Positions 51,303-60,894 are shown, numbered from the stretch's first letter. The stretch is DNA of 64,000 nt from Chlorobaculum parvum NCIB 8327 (GCF_000020505.1 NC_011027.1:1410001-1474000), one strand, 5' to 3'. Notes: a model not told the origin generated them from the letters alone. Numbers and translations: made by a program.

Positions 51303-51797
51303 TTATTTCCGCAGGAAGACGCCGAGGTCTTCAAGAAGCGCCTGAAGATCCTCTTCGTGCTCGACCTCGTCCTGGAGAATCTGCACGGCCAGGTTGTAGG
51401 TGACCGGATCTTTCATGCCGATCTCCTGGATGATGCTGTTGTAGGTGGTGATGGCGCACTGTTCGCCGGAGATGTTCTGTTCGAGAATCATCTTGACAAA
51501 CTTGTCGGTCGGTTCGTCATAGCCGCAGTTGGTCTCGACAAACCACTGCTTCGGGCTGGTCAACGGCGTACCGCCAAGCTGAATAATGCGCGTGCTCACC
51601 ATTTCAGCATGGCGAAGCTCATCGGCGGCGTGCTGCAAAAGCTCGGCGATGACTGCATCCTTCATCGGCCCTTCCACAATCTTGGAGCCGATCCAGTACT
51701 GATAGTAAGCAAGCCACTCATCGGCAAAGGCCTTGTTCAGCAGCTCAAGTACACGATCAATGGAATCGCCTACGATTTCACGTCCTCTGGTTCCCAT
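51303..51797 (-). CDS. Dps-like ferritin with thioferritin cysteines
   Basis: 164 residues, four-helix ferritin-like. The diiron ligands are E27, E60 and H63 (DELRH), E112, and E144 and H147 (DEVEH). Two Cys sit next to the iron site, C91 (ETNCGYD) and C114 (GEQCAIT), the signature of the DPSL/thioferritin group known from archaea and some anaerobic bacteria. Such proteins store iron and use up peroxide. It is probably in one operon with rubrerythrin. Confidence 0.85.
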   Translation of the reverse strand: MGTRGREIVGDSIDRVLELLNKAFADEWLAYYQYWIGSKIVEGPMKDAVIAELLQHAADELRHAEMVSTRIIQLGGTPLTSPKQWFVETNCGYDEPTDKFVKMILEQNISGEQCAITTYNSIIQEIGMKDPVTYNLAVQILQDEVEHEEDLQALLEDLGVFLRK

Positions 51798-52083
51798 AAC
51801 GGTATCCTTTTTTATTAAGATGTTTTATACGATTTTCTCACAGAAGCCCGACCCACATCTACGCAGCGTTGGCTTCAGTTAACTCATTCTTTATACTCTT
51901 ATTTTCTTGAATGAGTTCCAAACCTTATATGAGAATTCACAAAAAGGAGATGCCCGGAGCAGGCCTGCCGGAGAGGTTGCAGGCAGAATGCAAAAAAGGA
52001 TGAAGAATCCCTATATTGCCCGGGAAACCGCTTTTCACTCCTGCGCCAACCGGATGCGGGATCGCGCCTAAAAACGATTTTTC

Positions 52084-53025
52084 ATGGAATTCACCCACAT
52101 CGACGACAACGGCATGGTCAGCATGGTTGACGTGTCGGGCAAGCCGCCAACGCGCCGACAAGCCAGCGCCTCCGGCTGGATCGTCATGAACCCCGAGACC
52201 ATCGCGCTGCTCCGTGAACGCGAGCTGCCGAAGGGCAACGTGCTGGCCGCGGCCAAGATCGCGGGCATCCAGGCCGCCAAGCAGACCGCGCACCTGATTC
52301 CGCTCTGCCACCAGCTCAACCTCTCGTGGGTCGATATCGAATTCGAAATCGACGCGGATCGCATCGGCATCAAGGCGAGCGTCATCACGCGCGAGGCGAC
52401 GGGCGTAGAGATGGAAGCGCTGACCGCGGTGTCGGTTGCAGCGCTGACGATTTACGACATGTGCAAAGCGGTAGATAAAACGATGGAGATCACCGGCGTG
52501 CGGCTTGACCGCAAAACCGGCGGTAAGCAGTCGCTCGCGACGGAGCATCGCCCGAAGTGCGCCGTGCTGGTGCTGTCAGACTCGATTGCGGCAGGCATGG
52601 CAACTGACCGTTCAGGACGAATTCTGAGGGAAGGACTTGAAAACGCCGGATGCCCAGTCGAGGAACTGACGATCATTCCGGACGAAGCAGCAGAATTGCT
52701 TGCAACAGTCAACGGATGGATCGAAAATGGCGTGGAGCTGATCGTCACCTCCGGCGGGACCGGCCTCGGGCCGCGCGACGTGACCATCGACACGCTCACG
52801 CCGAAGTTCACCCGCCGCCTGCCCGGCGTCGAGCAGGAGTTGCTCCGGTGGGGGCAAGGCAAAACGCGCACCGCAATGCTCTCGCGCCTTGCCGCCGGGC
52901 TGATCGGCGACACGCTGGTCGTCTGCCTGCCGGGCAGCGCGGGCGCGGCCAGCGACGCGCTCGAAGTGCTGCTGCCCGCGATATTCCACGCCTTTCCGAT
53001 GCTCCGGGGGGAGGGCCACGCATGA
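52084..53025 (+). CDS. moaCB: fused MoaC / MoaB-Mog molybdenum cofactor protein
   Basis: 313 residues. Residues 1-155 are MoaC: AAKIAGIQAAKQTAHLIPLCHQL with the active-site Lys, and EMEALTAVSVAALTIYDMCKAVD with the catalytic Asp/Lys. Residues 165-313 are a MoaB/Mog domain with VTSGGTGLGPRDVT and PGSAGAA. MoaC makes cyclic pyranopterin phosphate after MoaA; the MogA-type domain adenylates molybdopterin. The join is clean, and the next gene moeA starts in the ATGA overlap. Confidence 0.92.
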   Translation: MEFTHIDDNGMVSMVDVSGKPPTRRQASASGWIVMNPETIALLRERELPKGNVLAAAKIAGIQAAKQTAHLIPLCHQLNLSWVDIEFEIDADRIGIKASVITREATGVEMEALTAVSVAALTIYDMCKAVDKTMEITGVRLDRKTGGKQSLATEHRPKCAVLVLSDSIAAGMATDRSGRILREGLENAGCPVEELTIIPDEAAELLATVNGWIENGVELIVTSGGTGLGPRDVTIDTLTPKFTRRLPGVEQELLRWGQGKTRTAMLSRLAAGLIGDTLVVCLPGSAGAASDALEVLLPAIFHAFPMLRGEGHA

Positions 53026-54248
53026 TTACCGTTCAGGAAGCTCACCAAATTATCGCCGCGACGGTGCAACGACTGGGCGCAACCGTCTCCGTTCCGCTGC
53101 ACCAGCTCCGTGGCCGCGTACTGGCCGAGGAGGTTCGCGCAGGCTTCCCGATGCCGCGCTTCACCAACGCCGCGATGGACGGCTTTGCCGTGCGATTCGA
53201 TGAGATTGCCGGAACATCCGACAGCGCACCCGTCACGCTCCCGGTCTCGCAGGAGCTGGCCGCCGGAGCGCTCGCCGTTGCGCCGCTCGAAGCTGGAAGC
53301 TGCGCGCGCATCATGACCGGCGCGCCTGTACCCGACGGAGCCGACACCGTAGTGCCGTTCGAGCAGACCAGCGGGTTCGAGAGAGAAACCGTGGAGTTCT
53401 ACAAAGCTCCGAAAAAAGGCGCGAACATCCGGCACACGGGCGAAGAGGTTAAGATCGGCGAGCTGCTCATGGCCGCAGGAACCCGCCTCACACCAGCGGA
53501 GACCGGCCTGCTCGGCACCTTTGGACACGGCTCTGCGCTCGTGAGGCCACAACCGAAAATCTCGATCATCACGGTCGGCAACGAGCTGCGCCTACCCGGA
53601 GAAAAGGCTGAGCCACTCGCGATCTACAACAGCAATCTGGCGATGCTGGCCGCCTGCCTTGAAGCCGCAGGAGCGCAGATCGTCGAAATGCACCAGTTGA
53701 GAGATGATCGTAAAGCGATTCGCGAGGCGCTCACTTCGGCGATTGACGAGTCGGACATGGTCATCACCGCAGGCGGTATTTCGACCGGCCAGTACGACTT
53801 CATGCACGAAACACTCGGCGAACTTGGCGTAGAGCAGAAGTTCTGGAAGGTGGCACAGAAGCCCGGCAAGCCTTTCTACTTCGGATCGACCGCTGCGGGC
53901 ACACTCTGCTTTGCGTTGCCGGGAAACCCGATTTCCGCGCTGGTCTGCCTGCTCGAATACGCCCTGCCCGCCCTCGCGCTGATGCAGGGTGCGACTCCGG
54001 CCCCGAAATTCACCGCGCTGCTCGACGAGCCCTTCCCCGCCGACCGCAAGCGCTACCGCTTTCTGTTCGGCACAACGAAAATCGACGACGGCGTGCTCCG
54101 CTGCCGCGTTTCGCAGCAAACCGACTCCCACATGCTCACCGCGCTCAGTGAAGCTGATTGCCTGATCGAAGCCGAAACATCACCCGAACCGATCCCCGCT
54201 GGCTCAGTAGTCACCTGCGCGTGGCTGCCGTGGGCGAACGCTTTTTGA
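53022..54248 (+). CDS. moeA: molybdopterin molybdenumtransferase
   Basis: 408 residues. Typical words are RFTNAAMDGFAVRF, TGAPVPDGADTVVPFEQ, NELRLPGE, VITAGGISTGQYDF and ALPGNPISA. It inserts molybdate into adenylated molybdopterin. The ATG overlaps the stop of moaCB by four bases, so the translation is coupled. Confidence 0.94.
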   Translation: MITVQEAHQIIAATVQRLGATVSVPLHQLRGRVLAEEVRAGFPMPRFTNAAMDGFAVRFDEIAGTSDSAPVTLPVSQELAAGALAVAPLEAGSCARIMTGAPVPDGADTVVPFEQTSGFERETVEFYKAPKKGANIRHTGEEVKIGELLMAAGTRLTPAETGLLGTFGHGSALVRPQPKISIITVGNELRLPGEKAEPLAIYNSNLAMLAACLEAAGAQIVEMHQLRDDRKAIREALTSAIDESDMVITAGGISTGQYDFMHETLGELGVEQKFWKVAQKPGKPFYFGSTAAGTLCFALPGNPISALVCLLEYALPALALMQGATPAPKFTALLDEPFPADRKRYRFLFGTTKIDDGVLRCRVSQQTDSHMLTALSEADCLIEAETSPEPIPAGSVVTCAWLPWANAF

Positions 54249-54262
54249 TTCGAGACGACACG

Positions 54263-55372
54263 ATGTTCCATCCCTTTGAAATAGCCGTTGGCGGCCTCTC
54301 CGGCTCGGGCAAAACCACCCTCGTTGAAAAGCTGATCCGGCGTTTTTCGGAAAATGGATTCGAGGTTGCCGCATTCAAGCACGGTTGCCACCGTTTCGAG
54401 ATCGACCGTGAAGGCAAGGACTCCGACCGTTTCACGAAAGCCAGAGCCGTACCAGTGCTGATCGCCGACCGCGAAAAAGAGGCGCTCATTTCGCGAGGAA
54501 CGGATCGGCTGGACATTGCCGGATCGACGCTCTCGGCAGACCTGCTTTTCATCGAAGGCCTGAAAGAGCTGCCGATTCCGAAACTGCTGATGGTGGATCG
54601 AGACCGCGCCGTGCTGCCGATGCTTGAAAACGGTGCAATCCCGCAAGTCCTCGCGCTGGTACATGATGGAAATGCGGACGGACTCGAACGCTTCGGCCTG
54701 CCGCTCTTCCATCGAAATGAGTTGACGGAGATCGGAACTTTCGTCGAAGGATTGCTCCGCAAAAGCGCCGAAGCCGTGCCACTCCATGGCCTCGTGCTCG
54801 CGGGCGGTCAAAGCTCGCGCATGGGTCGCGACAAGGCGACGCTCAGCTACCACGGCCAGAACCAGCTTGAACGCACTGCGGCGCTGCTTGGCGGCGTCTG
54901 CGATGAAGTGTTCATCTCTTGCCAGGCCGAGCAGATCGAATGCTTTACGACGAGCGCGAACATTCCGGCTATCGCGGACAGCTATCTCGACATAGGCCCG
55001 CTCGGTGGCCTGCTCTCTGCGCAGCGCCAGCGTCCGCACGCCGCCTGGCTCGTGGCGGCGTGCGACTTTCCGCTGCTCGACGAAGCGGCGATTGCCGAAC
55101 TCACGGAAGCGCGGAATCCGTTCCGATTCGCCACAGCGTTCGCTGCGGGCGACCGTGACCGGCCCGAGCCGCTGCTCACGATCTACGAACCGAAATCGCG
55201 CCGTCGGCTGCTCGAAGCGCACGCCGCGGGCAACGACTCGCTGCGCTCGTTTCTCCGCAGCAATCGGGTGGAACTCGTCGAACCGCGCGACCCATCGGCA
55301 CTCTTCAACGCCAACGATCCCGATGCTTTCGACAAAGCCCGGCGAATGATGGAAAACGGAGGCCTGCGATGA
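54263..55372 (+). CDS. mobBA: fused MobB / MobA guanine-dinucleotide cofactor protein
   Basis: 369 residues. Residues 1-160 are MobB, a GTP-binding adapter with P-loop GGLSGSGKTT. Residues 174-369 are MobA with the nucleotidyltransferase motif VLAGGQSSRMGRDKA and the DIGPLGGLLSA and CDFPLLDE words. MobA joins GMP to molybdopterin, giving the bis-MGD cofactor used by DMSO-reductase-type enzymes. The start chosen is the ATG at 54263, 14 bases after moeA. The order MobB-MobA in one chain is less common than separate genes. Confidence 0.92.
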   Translation: MFHPFEIAVGGLSGSGKTTLVEKLIRRFSENGFEVAAFKHGCHRFEIDREGKDSDRFTKARAVPVLIADREKEALISRGTDRLDIAGSTLSADLLFIEGLKELPIPKLLMVDRDRAVLPMLENGAIPQVLALVHDGNADGLERFGLPLFHRNELTEIGTFVEGLLRKSAEAVPLHGLVLAGGQSSRMGRDKATLSYHGQNQLERTAALLGGVCDEVFISCQAEQIECFTTSANIPAIADSYLDIGPLGGLLSAQRQRPHAAWLVAACDFPLLDEAAIAELTEARNPFRFATAFAAGDRDRPEPLLTIYEPKSRRRLLEAHAAGNDSLRSFLRSNRVELVEPRDPSALFNANDPDAFDKARRMMENGGLR

Positions 55373-56370
55373 CGCCGGATTCCGAACAGAACCGCGCCGC
55401 GTTAACCGACCGGTTCGGGCGCACGATCGACTACGTGCGCATCGCCGTCACCAGCGCCTGCAACCTGCGCTGCACCTACTGCCTTAAAAACGAGGAAGAT
55501 GCTGACCGGAAAATCGACCAGCTCGACGCGGACCAAACAGTAGCGGTCATCGAAGTTCTCGCACAGATGGGCATCCGGAAAGTACGCTTCACGGGCGGCG
55601 AGCCGCTGCTTCACCCGGACATCGTCGAACTGGTTCGGCGCGCCAAAGCGACTCCCGGCATCGACACGGTCAAGTTCACCACCAACGGCATTCTGCTCGA
55701 CCGGTATCTGGACGAGCTGATTGCGGCAGGGCTCGACGGTATCAACCTCAGCCTCGACACACTCGACGCACAAAAGTACCGCGACATCACCCGCCGCGAC
55801 CGCTTCGCCAGCGTCCGCGCAGCGCTCGACCGGCTGCTCGACATTCCCGATATGAGCGTCAAAATCAACACGCTCATGCTCCGTGGCATCAACAACGACG
55901 AAATTCCGGACTTTGTCGAACTCACCCGCAGCCACAAGCTCAACGTCAGGTTCATGGAGCTGCAACCGTTTGATGACCAGCAGATATGGCGCACCGGCAA
56001 GTTCATGGGAGCCGAGATGATCCGGGAACAGCTTTTCCAGCACTACCCACAGCTTGAGGCGGTCACCGGGCGCGACACCGAACACTACAGCTTCAGATTA
56101 TCCAACTATCAGGGCTCGATCGCCATCATCCCGGCCTTCTCCCGCAATTTCTGCGGCAGCTGCTCACGCCTCAGAATCACCGCGGACGGCCGAATCATCA
56201 GTTGCCTCTATCATCAGGAAAGCATCGATCTGAAACCCGCCATGAACGACGGATTCAATCGCGAACAGATCAGAAAACAGATACTCGAAGCGGTAGGGAA
56301 AAAACCGAAGGATGGATTGCACAGCGGCCGAAACAACGCCGCATCAAGTATGTCCCGAATTGGGGGGTAA
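55369..56370 (+). CDS. moaA: GTP 3',8-cyclase
   Basis: 333 residues, radical SAM enzyme. N-terminal cluster motif C31-x3-C35-x2-C38 (CNLRCTYC), GGEPLLH, and the C-terminal cluster in FCGSCSRLRI with a third Cys in ISCLYH. The usual C-terminal GG is present in different form (SRIGG), needed for activity in the family. First step of molybdenum-cofactor synthesis from GTP. ATGA overlap with mobBA. Confidence 0.95.
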   Translation: MTPDSEQNRAALTDRFGRTIDYVRIAVTSACNLRCTYCLKNEEDADRKIDQLDADQTVAVIEVLAQMGIRKVRFTGGEPLLHPDIVELVRRAKATPGIDTVKFTTNGILLDRYLDELIAAGLDGINLSLDTLDAQKYRDITRRDRFASVRAALDRLLDIPDMSVKINTLMLRGINNDEIPDFVELTRSHKLNVRFMELQPFDDQQIWRTGKFMGAEMIREQLFQHYPQLEAVTGRDTEHYSFRLSNYQGSIAIIPAFSRNFCGSCSRLRITADGRIISCLYHQESIDLKPAMNDGFNREQIRKQILEAVGKKPKDGLHSGRNNAASSMSRIGG

Positions 56371-56382
56371 ATGAAAAAAAGT

Positions 56383-56405
56383 GTAGGGGCCGGCCTCGCT
56401 CCTAC
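56383..56405. repeat. REP-like hairpin
   Basis: GTAGGGGC and GCTCCTAC form an 8-base stem with one G-T pair and a 7-base loop, followed by CCTTGCGGG, words shared with the element at 17232-17320. It lies between convergent moaA and the MOSC gene. Confidence 0.5.
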
Positions 56406-56419
56406 CCTTGCGGGAAACG

Positions 56420-56854
56420 CTATAAAACACTCACTGAATTTCCAGGCACGACCTCTCCGCCAGCCAGCACTTTGCAGAAGATGCCCTCGCGCGGCATGAT
56501 GCAGTCACCGGTCGCCTGCTGGATGACGCACCCGCCGTTGTGGCACTCCTTGCCGATCTGGGTCACTTCAAGCAGCACCGCTTCGCCAACCTGCAACCGG
56601 TCGCCGACCTGAAGCCCGGGAAGATCGATGCCGCGGGTCACGAGATTTTCACCGAACATACCGAATTCGAGTTCAGGCAACACCTGGCGAACCTGCTCGA
56701 TGCTCTCTGCAGCAAGAAGCGAAATCTGCCGGTGCCACTCACCCGCATGAGCATCGCCCTCGATTCCCCACGACTCACGGAGCCGGGCTGATGAAACCGG
56801 CAGCTTGACCGTCCCCTTTTCAACACTCATGCAGATGGCTTCAAGCATACCCAT
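56420..56854 (-). CDS. MOSC-domain protein
   Basis: 144 residues, a single MOSC domain: GDAHAGEWHRQISLLA, GMFGENLVTRGIDL and the Cys motif KECHNGGC that may bind the sulfur donor. Such short MOSC proteins handle molybdenum-cofactor sulfur or act in its transfer. The gene faces the moa/moe operon, which fits this role. Start at 56854. Confidence 0.88.
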   Translation of the reverse strand: MGMLEAICMSVEKGTVKLPVSSARLRESWGIEGDAHAGEWHRQISLLAAESIEQVRQVLPELEFGMFGENLVTRGIDLPGLQVGDRLQVGEAVLLEVTQIGKECHNGGCVIQQATGDCIMPREGIFCKVLAGGEVVPGNSVSVL

Positions 56855-56931
56855 ACGTTGTACTTTTTAGTGATCGCGACAAATTATTCGAGCCAAAGAT
56901 ACGCATTCAAACTGGTTGCTCACGCCCCATC

Positions 56932-57414
56932 TCAGAGATATCTGAGCTTGATGGTCATTTCCAGATTCTTCCGGTCAAGCATAAAAGAGGCGTCCTTGAA
57001 TGAAGGCGGGCCAAAGCTTGACTTCGGATTGTTCGAGGTTCCGACCCCCTCCTTGGGCATCCCGAGAAAGTTGGCATCGAGCTTGCCGTTACCATTCTCG
57101 TCATGACGGACAGCCAAGGCGTACGTTCCCCAGGGCACATCGCCGAAAACCACCACAGGCTCCGCTGACGCCGGAATGCTCAGGGTTCTGACCGCTTTAT
57201 CGAATTTACCGGGAAACCCTTTTTTGGCACTGAACAGCGCAACTGAAAGAGAGCCGTCACTATTGCGCAAACCGGCAATTCTGACAGTAATCGCGCCAGC
57301 GCCTGACGGAATTGCAAGCGATGCTGGCTCATCAGCACTCACATTCTGAGTACTGGCTGGCAGATACATAGATAGCAGAAAAACGGCCAGAAAGAATAGT
57401 CGTAACGTTTTCAT
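56932..57414 (-). CDS. secreted DUF2141-type protein
   Basis: 160 residues. A signal peptide (LRLFFLAVFLLSMYLPAST) is followed by one beta-rich domain with GLRNSDGSLSVALFSAKKGFP, the turn DENGNGKLDANFLGMPKEG and SNNPKSSFGPPSFKDA, which is characteristic of DUF2141. The DENGNGKLD loop looks like a Ca2+-binding site. Function unknown; exported to periplasm or outer membrane. Confidence 0.85.
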   Translation of the reverse strand: MKTLRLFFLAVFLLSMYLPASTQNVSADEPASLAIPSGAGAITVRIAGLRNSDGSLSVALFSAKKGFPGKFDKAVRTLSIPASAEPVVVFGDVPWGTYALAVRHDENGNGKLDANFLGMPKEGVGTSNNPKSSFGPPSFKDASFMLDRKNLEMTIKLRYL

Positions 57415-58067
57415 GATCGAACAATGCGGTATGGTTTTGAAAAGCTCCTATGAGCATAAGAGTATGTGGAAGACTTACAAGGCGAGTAGTTGACAGGAAT
57501 GCTGATACCACAGACAGAGCAACTATCGACACTTGCAGCACGTCCCGACATTGACCGCCTCCCGACAAGCCAGAGGTCAATTGCAAACATAGGAAATGCG
57601 AAAAAAGCCAAAAACATCAACCGGAGGCCTGAACAACTGAAACTCTGTCATCAAACCTTGAAGAACCAATATAATCGTATTAACATCATCCTGGCTGACT
57701 TCGGAAAACTGCGCTTTCCGAGTGTAAATCATCACATTGGGCTCCTTCGTACAAAGCCCCAAGCAGCCTGATGTGGCCCCCCTCACCTCACCTCACCTTT
57801 CCACCCCTCAACATGAGCGACGTACGGCGATTCGTTTTGAACTGCCATGATAACGTATCTCCGTCATTGCTCGGCTGCCCCAAAAACCACGCTTCGAACC
57901 ACAGGAACATCTCACTAATCAATGAGAAAAATTCGGCGGGCATGAGTTGAGTGAGTGATGGTATATTTACTGGATGGATCGATCGAACACCTCAACCCCA
58001 CGGCGCTGTGAAGAGTTTCAGGAACCGAAAGCCCTCACAAACCGGGTGATAACCTCAACAGGAGCAG
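57415..58067. other. 653-base region without a supported gene
   Basis: Frames of 60-93 codons occur on both strands but lack coding bias, ribosome binding sites and recognisable motifs. A tandem CCTCA repeat (three copies) lies at 57781-57795. The end holds the promoter of the pentapeptide gene, not placed. Confidence 0.4.
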
Positions 58068-58649
58068 ATGAACAGAAAAACAGCAGAACCTGTCGTCGAC
58101 AAGGTCTTTGAGAAACAAGCGTTCGGCGATCTTGAAAAGCTGGGCGAGGTATTCGAAAATTGTCGATTTGTGCAGTGCAACCTGGCACAAGCCGATCTTT
58201 CAGGCTTCATGTTCAGGGAATGCTCTTTTGAGCAGTGCGACATGGGGCTTGCAAAACTCATCGACACAGGGTTTCAGGAGGTGAAATTCATCGACTGCAA
58301 ACTGCTCGGCGTGCAGTTCAGCGACTGTCGGAAACTGCTGCTTGAGATAAACTTCAAGCGATGCATCCTCAAACTTTCAGTTTTCACCAACCTCGATCTG
58401 AAAAACACCGTGTTTGACGACTGCGACATGCAGGAAGCCGATTTCACCGAGGCAAACCTGACGGGATCACGTTTCGACAACTGCGACCTCCGGCTGGCGA
58501 TTTTTTTCCACACCAATCTCGAAAAAGCCGATTTGCGCACGGCCGTTAACTTCTCCATCCCGCCTGAATCGAACCGTCTCAGAAAAGCGAAATTCTCACT
58601 CCATGGGCTGCCCGGCCTGCTTGAGCACTACGGTATTGACGTGGAGTAA
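58068..58649 (+). CDS. pentapeptide-repeat protein, Qnr-like
   Basis: 193 residues built from about 25 pentapeptide repeats of the A(D/N)LxF type (CNLAQADLSGFMFRECSF, CDMQEADFTEANLTGSRF, ADLRTAVNF). The length and the Phe-centred repeats resemble Qnr proteins and similar right-handed beta helices, which can mimic DNA and bind gyrase. The C-terminal tail LPGLLEHYGIDVE fits the Qnr dimer helix. A GGAG site precedes the ATG. Action on gyrase is inference. Confidence 0.85.
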   Translation: MNRKTAEPVVDKVFEKQAFGDLEKLGEVFENCRFVQCNLAQADLSGFMFRECSFEQCDMGLAKLIDTGFQEVKFIDCKLLGVQFSDCRKLLLEINFKRCILKLSVFTNLDLKNTVFDDCDMQEADFTEANLTGSRFDNCDLRLAIFFHTNLEKADLRTAVNFSIPPESNRLRKAKFSLHGLPGLLEHYGIDVE

Positions 58650-58722
58650 CCCAACCAATATCGCAATAGCGGTTTGACGTAAAAGGGAATCATGACCTTA
58701 ACCAAATTGATTACCCAACATG

Positions 58723-58752
58723 TTGACAAGGTGTTTTCCCGTTCTATATATT
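58723..58752 (+). promoter_or_regulatory. sigma-70-like promoter upstream of the CAP-domain gene
   Basis: TTGACA at 58723-58728 and TATATT at 58747-58752 with an 18-base spacer, about 100 bases before the start at 58854. Confidence 0.4.
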
Positions 58753-58853
58753 TGATAATACCTGTTATTTTCTTTTTATAAACGCCTGATACCATATAAT
58801 CGATACCACAGGAATTAGGTGTAGAACCATCGACACGATCTGTTTTCAAGATC

Positions 58854-59660
58854 ATGCCATTCAATCGTAACAGAATAGCCCTCTTGGTGCTGCTCCTGCT
58901 GACGCTTGCCTCCGGGCAGGCGAAAGGCGCCCACGTACTATTTAAAGGGGATTCCGGCCAATTTGAGCAAGGCGGTGAAAGCGCTTCTGAAGTTGCACAC
59001 CATTTTAATAATGAACCTTACCTGAACCGAACCGAGTTAGCGATAATCACAGAAATCAACCTGTTGAGAAGCGACCCTGCAGGCTATGCCCGCCAATACC
59101 TTGCCCCTCTAAGAAAATACTACAACGGAAACCTGCTCCAGCTCCCCGGAAAACTTCCCATCAGAACACGCGAAGGAGTTGATGCGCTCGAAGAATGCAT
59201 CAACGAACTGGAAAATACCAGACCGATGCGTCCCTTGCTGCCGAGCAAAGGCCTTACACTGGCCGCTCGTGATCTGGTGCAAGATCAGGGCTTAACCCGA
59301 ACAACCGGGCATACAGGCAACGACGGCTCTTCGATGTCAGACCGGATCGAACGCTACGGACAATGGGATGGATGTATAGCGGAGAATCTCGCTTACGGAT
59401 TCGATGATGCCCGCCAAGTCATCGTGGGGCTGCTCATCGATGACGGCGTTCTGTCACGCGGACACAGAAAAAACATGCTGAACGGCACATTCAGTTATGT
59501 CGGTGTAAAAATCGGCCCACATCGCCGCTTTAATACCATGTGCGTTATGGAGTTCGCAGCGCAGTACTCTCTCTCAGAAGTTCAACCGCATCATTATGAG
59601 TCCCCGCATTCAAGATTGTCGAAAAACGTGAGGTCATACTTTGAACCTGAACATCGATAG
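58854..59660 (+). CDS. secreted CAP (SCP/PR-1) domain protein
   Basis: 268 residues with a signal peptide (ALLVLLLLTLASGQAKG). The CAP domain spans about residues 60-245: EINLLRSDPAGYARQYL, the His of TTGHTGNDGSSMSDRI, ENLAYGFDDARQVIVGLLIDDG and RGHRKNMLNGTFSYVGVKIG with the second His. Bacterial CAP proteins are exported and of unclear function. The substrate-binding His/Glu residues look intact. Confidence 0.88.
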   Translation: MPFNRNRIALLVLLLLTLASGQAKGAHVLFKGDSGQFEQGGESASEVAHHFNNEPYLNRTELAIITEINLLRSDPAGYARQYLAPLRKYYNGNLLQLPGKLPIRTREGVDALEECINELENTRPMRPLLPSKGLTLAARDLVQDQGLTRTTGHTGNDGSSMSDRIERYGQWDGCIAENLAYGFDDARQVIVGLLIDDGVLSRGHRKNMLNGTFSYVGVKIGPHRRFNTMCVMEFAAQYSLSEVQPHHYESPHSRLSKNVRSYFEPEHR

Positions 59661-59775
59661 CTATCAAGCAGATCTCGTCCCCTAAGCCGCTAACGTCAAA
59701 AACATCCCGATCGTCAGCATGTACGATAGATGACATAACCAACGGTTTTACAACAATATCCGGAGGCCCCTGATC

Positions 59776-60840
59776 ATGTCAGCAATCAACGTCGCGTTCT
59801 GGAACGTTCAGAACCTGTTTGACACCACAGCATCAACCATCGCAACCGATCTCGACTTCACGCCCGAAGAGGGATGGACGGAAGAGGTGTTTAACATCAA
59901 GGTTGACAATATCGCGAACATCATCAAACAGATGCATGGCGGCGCAGGCCCAGACCTGCTGGGCTTGTGCGAGGTCGAAAATAAAGAGGTGGTGAATTAC
60001 CTGCTGGAAAAGATCGGTCGTAATGACTATCGTCTGGCCCATGTCGAGGCGCCCGACATCCGAGGCATCGACTGCTCGCTCATCTACTCGGCAAAGGTCT
60101 TCAACGACCCGCCAGTGGAAGATATGAAGGGCCATCTGGTGAACTTCCGCTTTCCGACGCGCGACATCTTTCAGGTTCGACTGACGCTCAAGGCAACTGG
60201 GGCAGAACTAAATGTCTTCGTGAACCATTGGCCCTCTCGCCGTCAGGGGCAGTACCAATCGGAGCCGCACCGCATCACCGTAGCAGAGCGTTGTGGCCAG
60301 CTCGTGAACGATGTGCTGAAACTCAGCCGGCAGGAGTACGCCGAGGTTCACGATGCTGCCGGTGAGCTTGAAAAGCTGAACGCACGCTGGAACCGCAATG
60401 TACTGCTGATGGGCGATTTCAACGATGACCCGTTCTGCCGCAGCATCACCGACTATCTGCTGGCGTCAAAAGATCTCGACAAGGTCGAAGAAGTAGTAAA
60501 AGCCTCGTCGAACCACGAGATTCCTGCCATCAGCACCTACATAAAACGCCAGCCAGCGCTGTTCAACCTCTCGTGGCCGCTGCTCGCCCAACCGGATACG
60601 GGGACAATCTTTTTCAGCAGCGACTCGGCAAATACGATGAACCTGTTCGACCAGTTCATGGTGTCACGCGGGCTCTGTTACGGCGAGTCAGGCCTGAAGA
60701 CGAGGCCGGAGTCGATGCGGATATTCACCACGCCGGAAATGGCTCCAGGCAACAAGCAAAGACCCAAGGCATTCGATAAAAAGACAAAAAAGGGATTCAG
60801 CGACCACTTTCCGATCGAGATGACCATCGATATTCTGTAA
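59776..60840 (+). CDS. endonuclease/exonuclease/phosphatase-family protein
   Basis: 354 residues with all EEP motifs: FWNVQNLFDT, LLGLCEVENKEV, VNHWPSRR, LMGDFNDDP and SDHFPIEM. No signal peptide. It may cut DNA, RNA, phosphoinositide-like or nucleotide substrates with Mg2+. A CGGAGG site precedes the ATG. It is 115 bases after the CAP gene and may or may not be in the same unit. Confidence 0.87.
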   Translation: MSAINVAFWNVQNLFDTTASTIATDLDFTPEEGWTEEVFNIKVDNIANIIKQMHGGAGPDLLGLCEVENKEVVNYLLEKIGRNDYRLAHVEAPDIRGIDCSLIYSAKVFNDPPVEDMKGHLVNFRFPTRDIFQVRLTLKATGAELNVFVNHWPSRRQGQYQSEPHRITVAERCGQLVNDVLKLSRQEYAEVHDAAGELEKLNARWNRNVLLMGDFNDDPFCRSITDYLLASKDLDKVEEVVKASSNHEIPAISTYIKRQPALFNLSWPLLAQPDTGTIFFSSDSANTMNLFDQFMVSRGLCYGESGLKTRPESMRIFTTPEMAPGNKQRPKAFDKKTKKGFSDHFPIEMTIDIL

Positions 60841-60894
60841 AAGCTGAAAAACAATGGTCTGAAGTGGCGAACCACTGATTTCTGATGACACACA

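Noticed and set aside
57781-57796. Tandem CCTCA repeats as a possible CRISPR or satellite
   Set aside because: Only three five-base units; too short to be meaningful.
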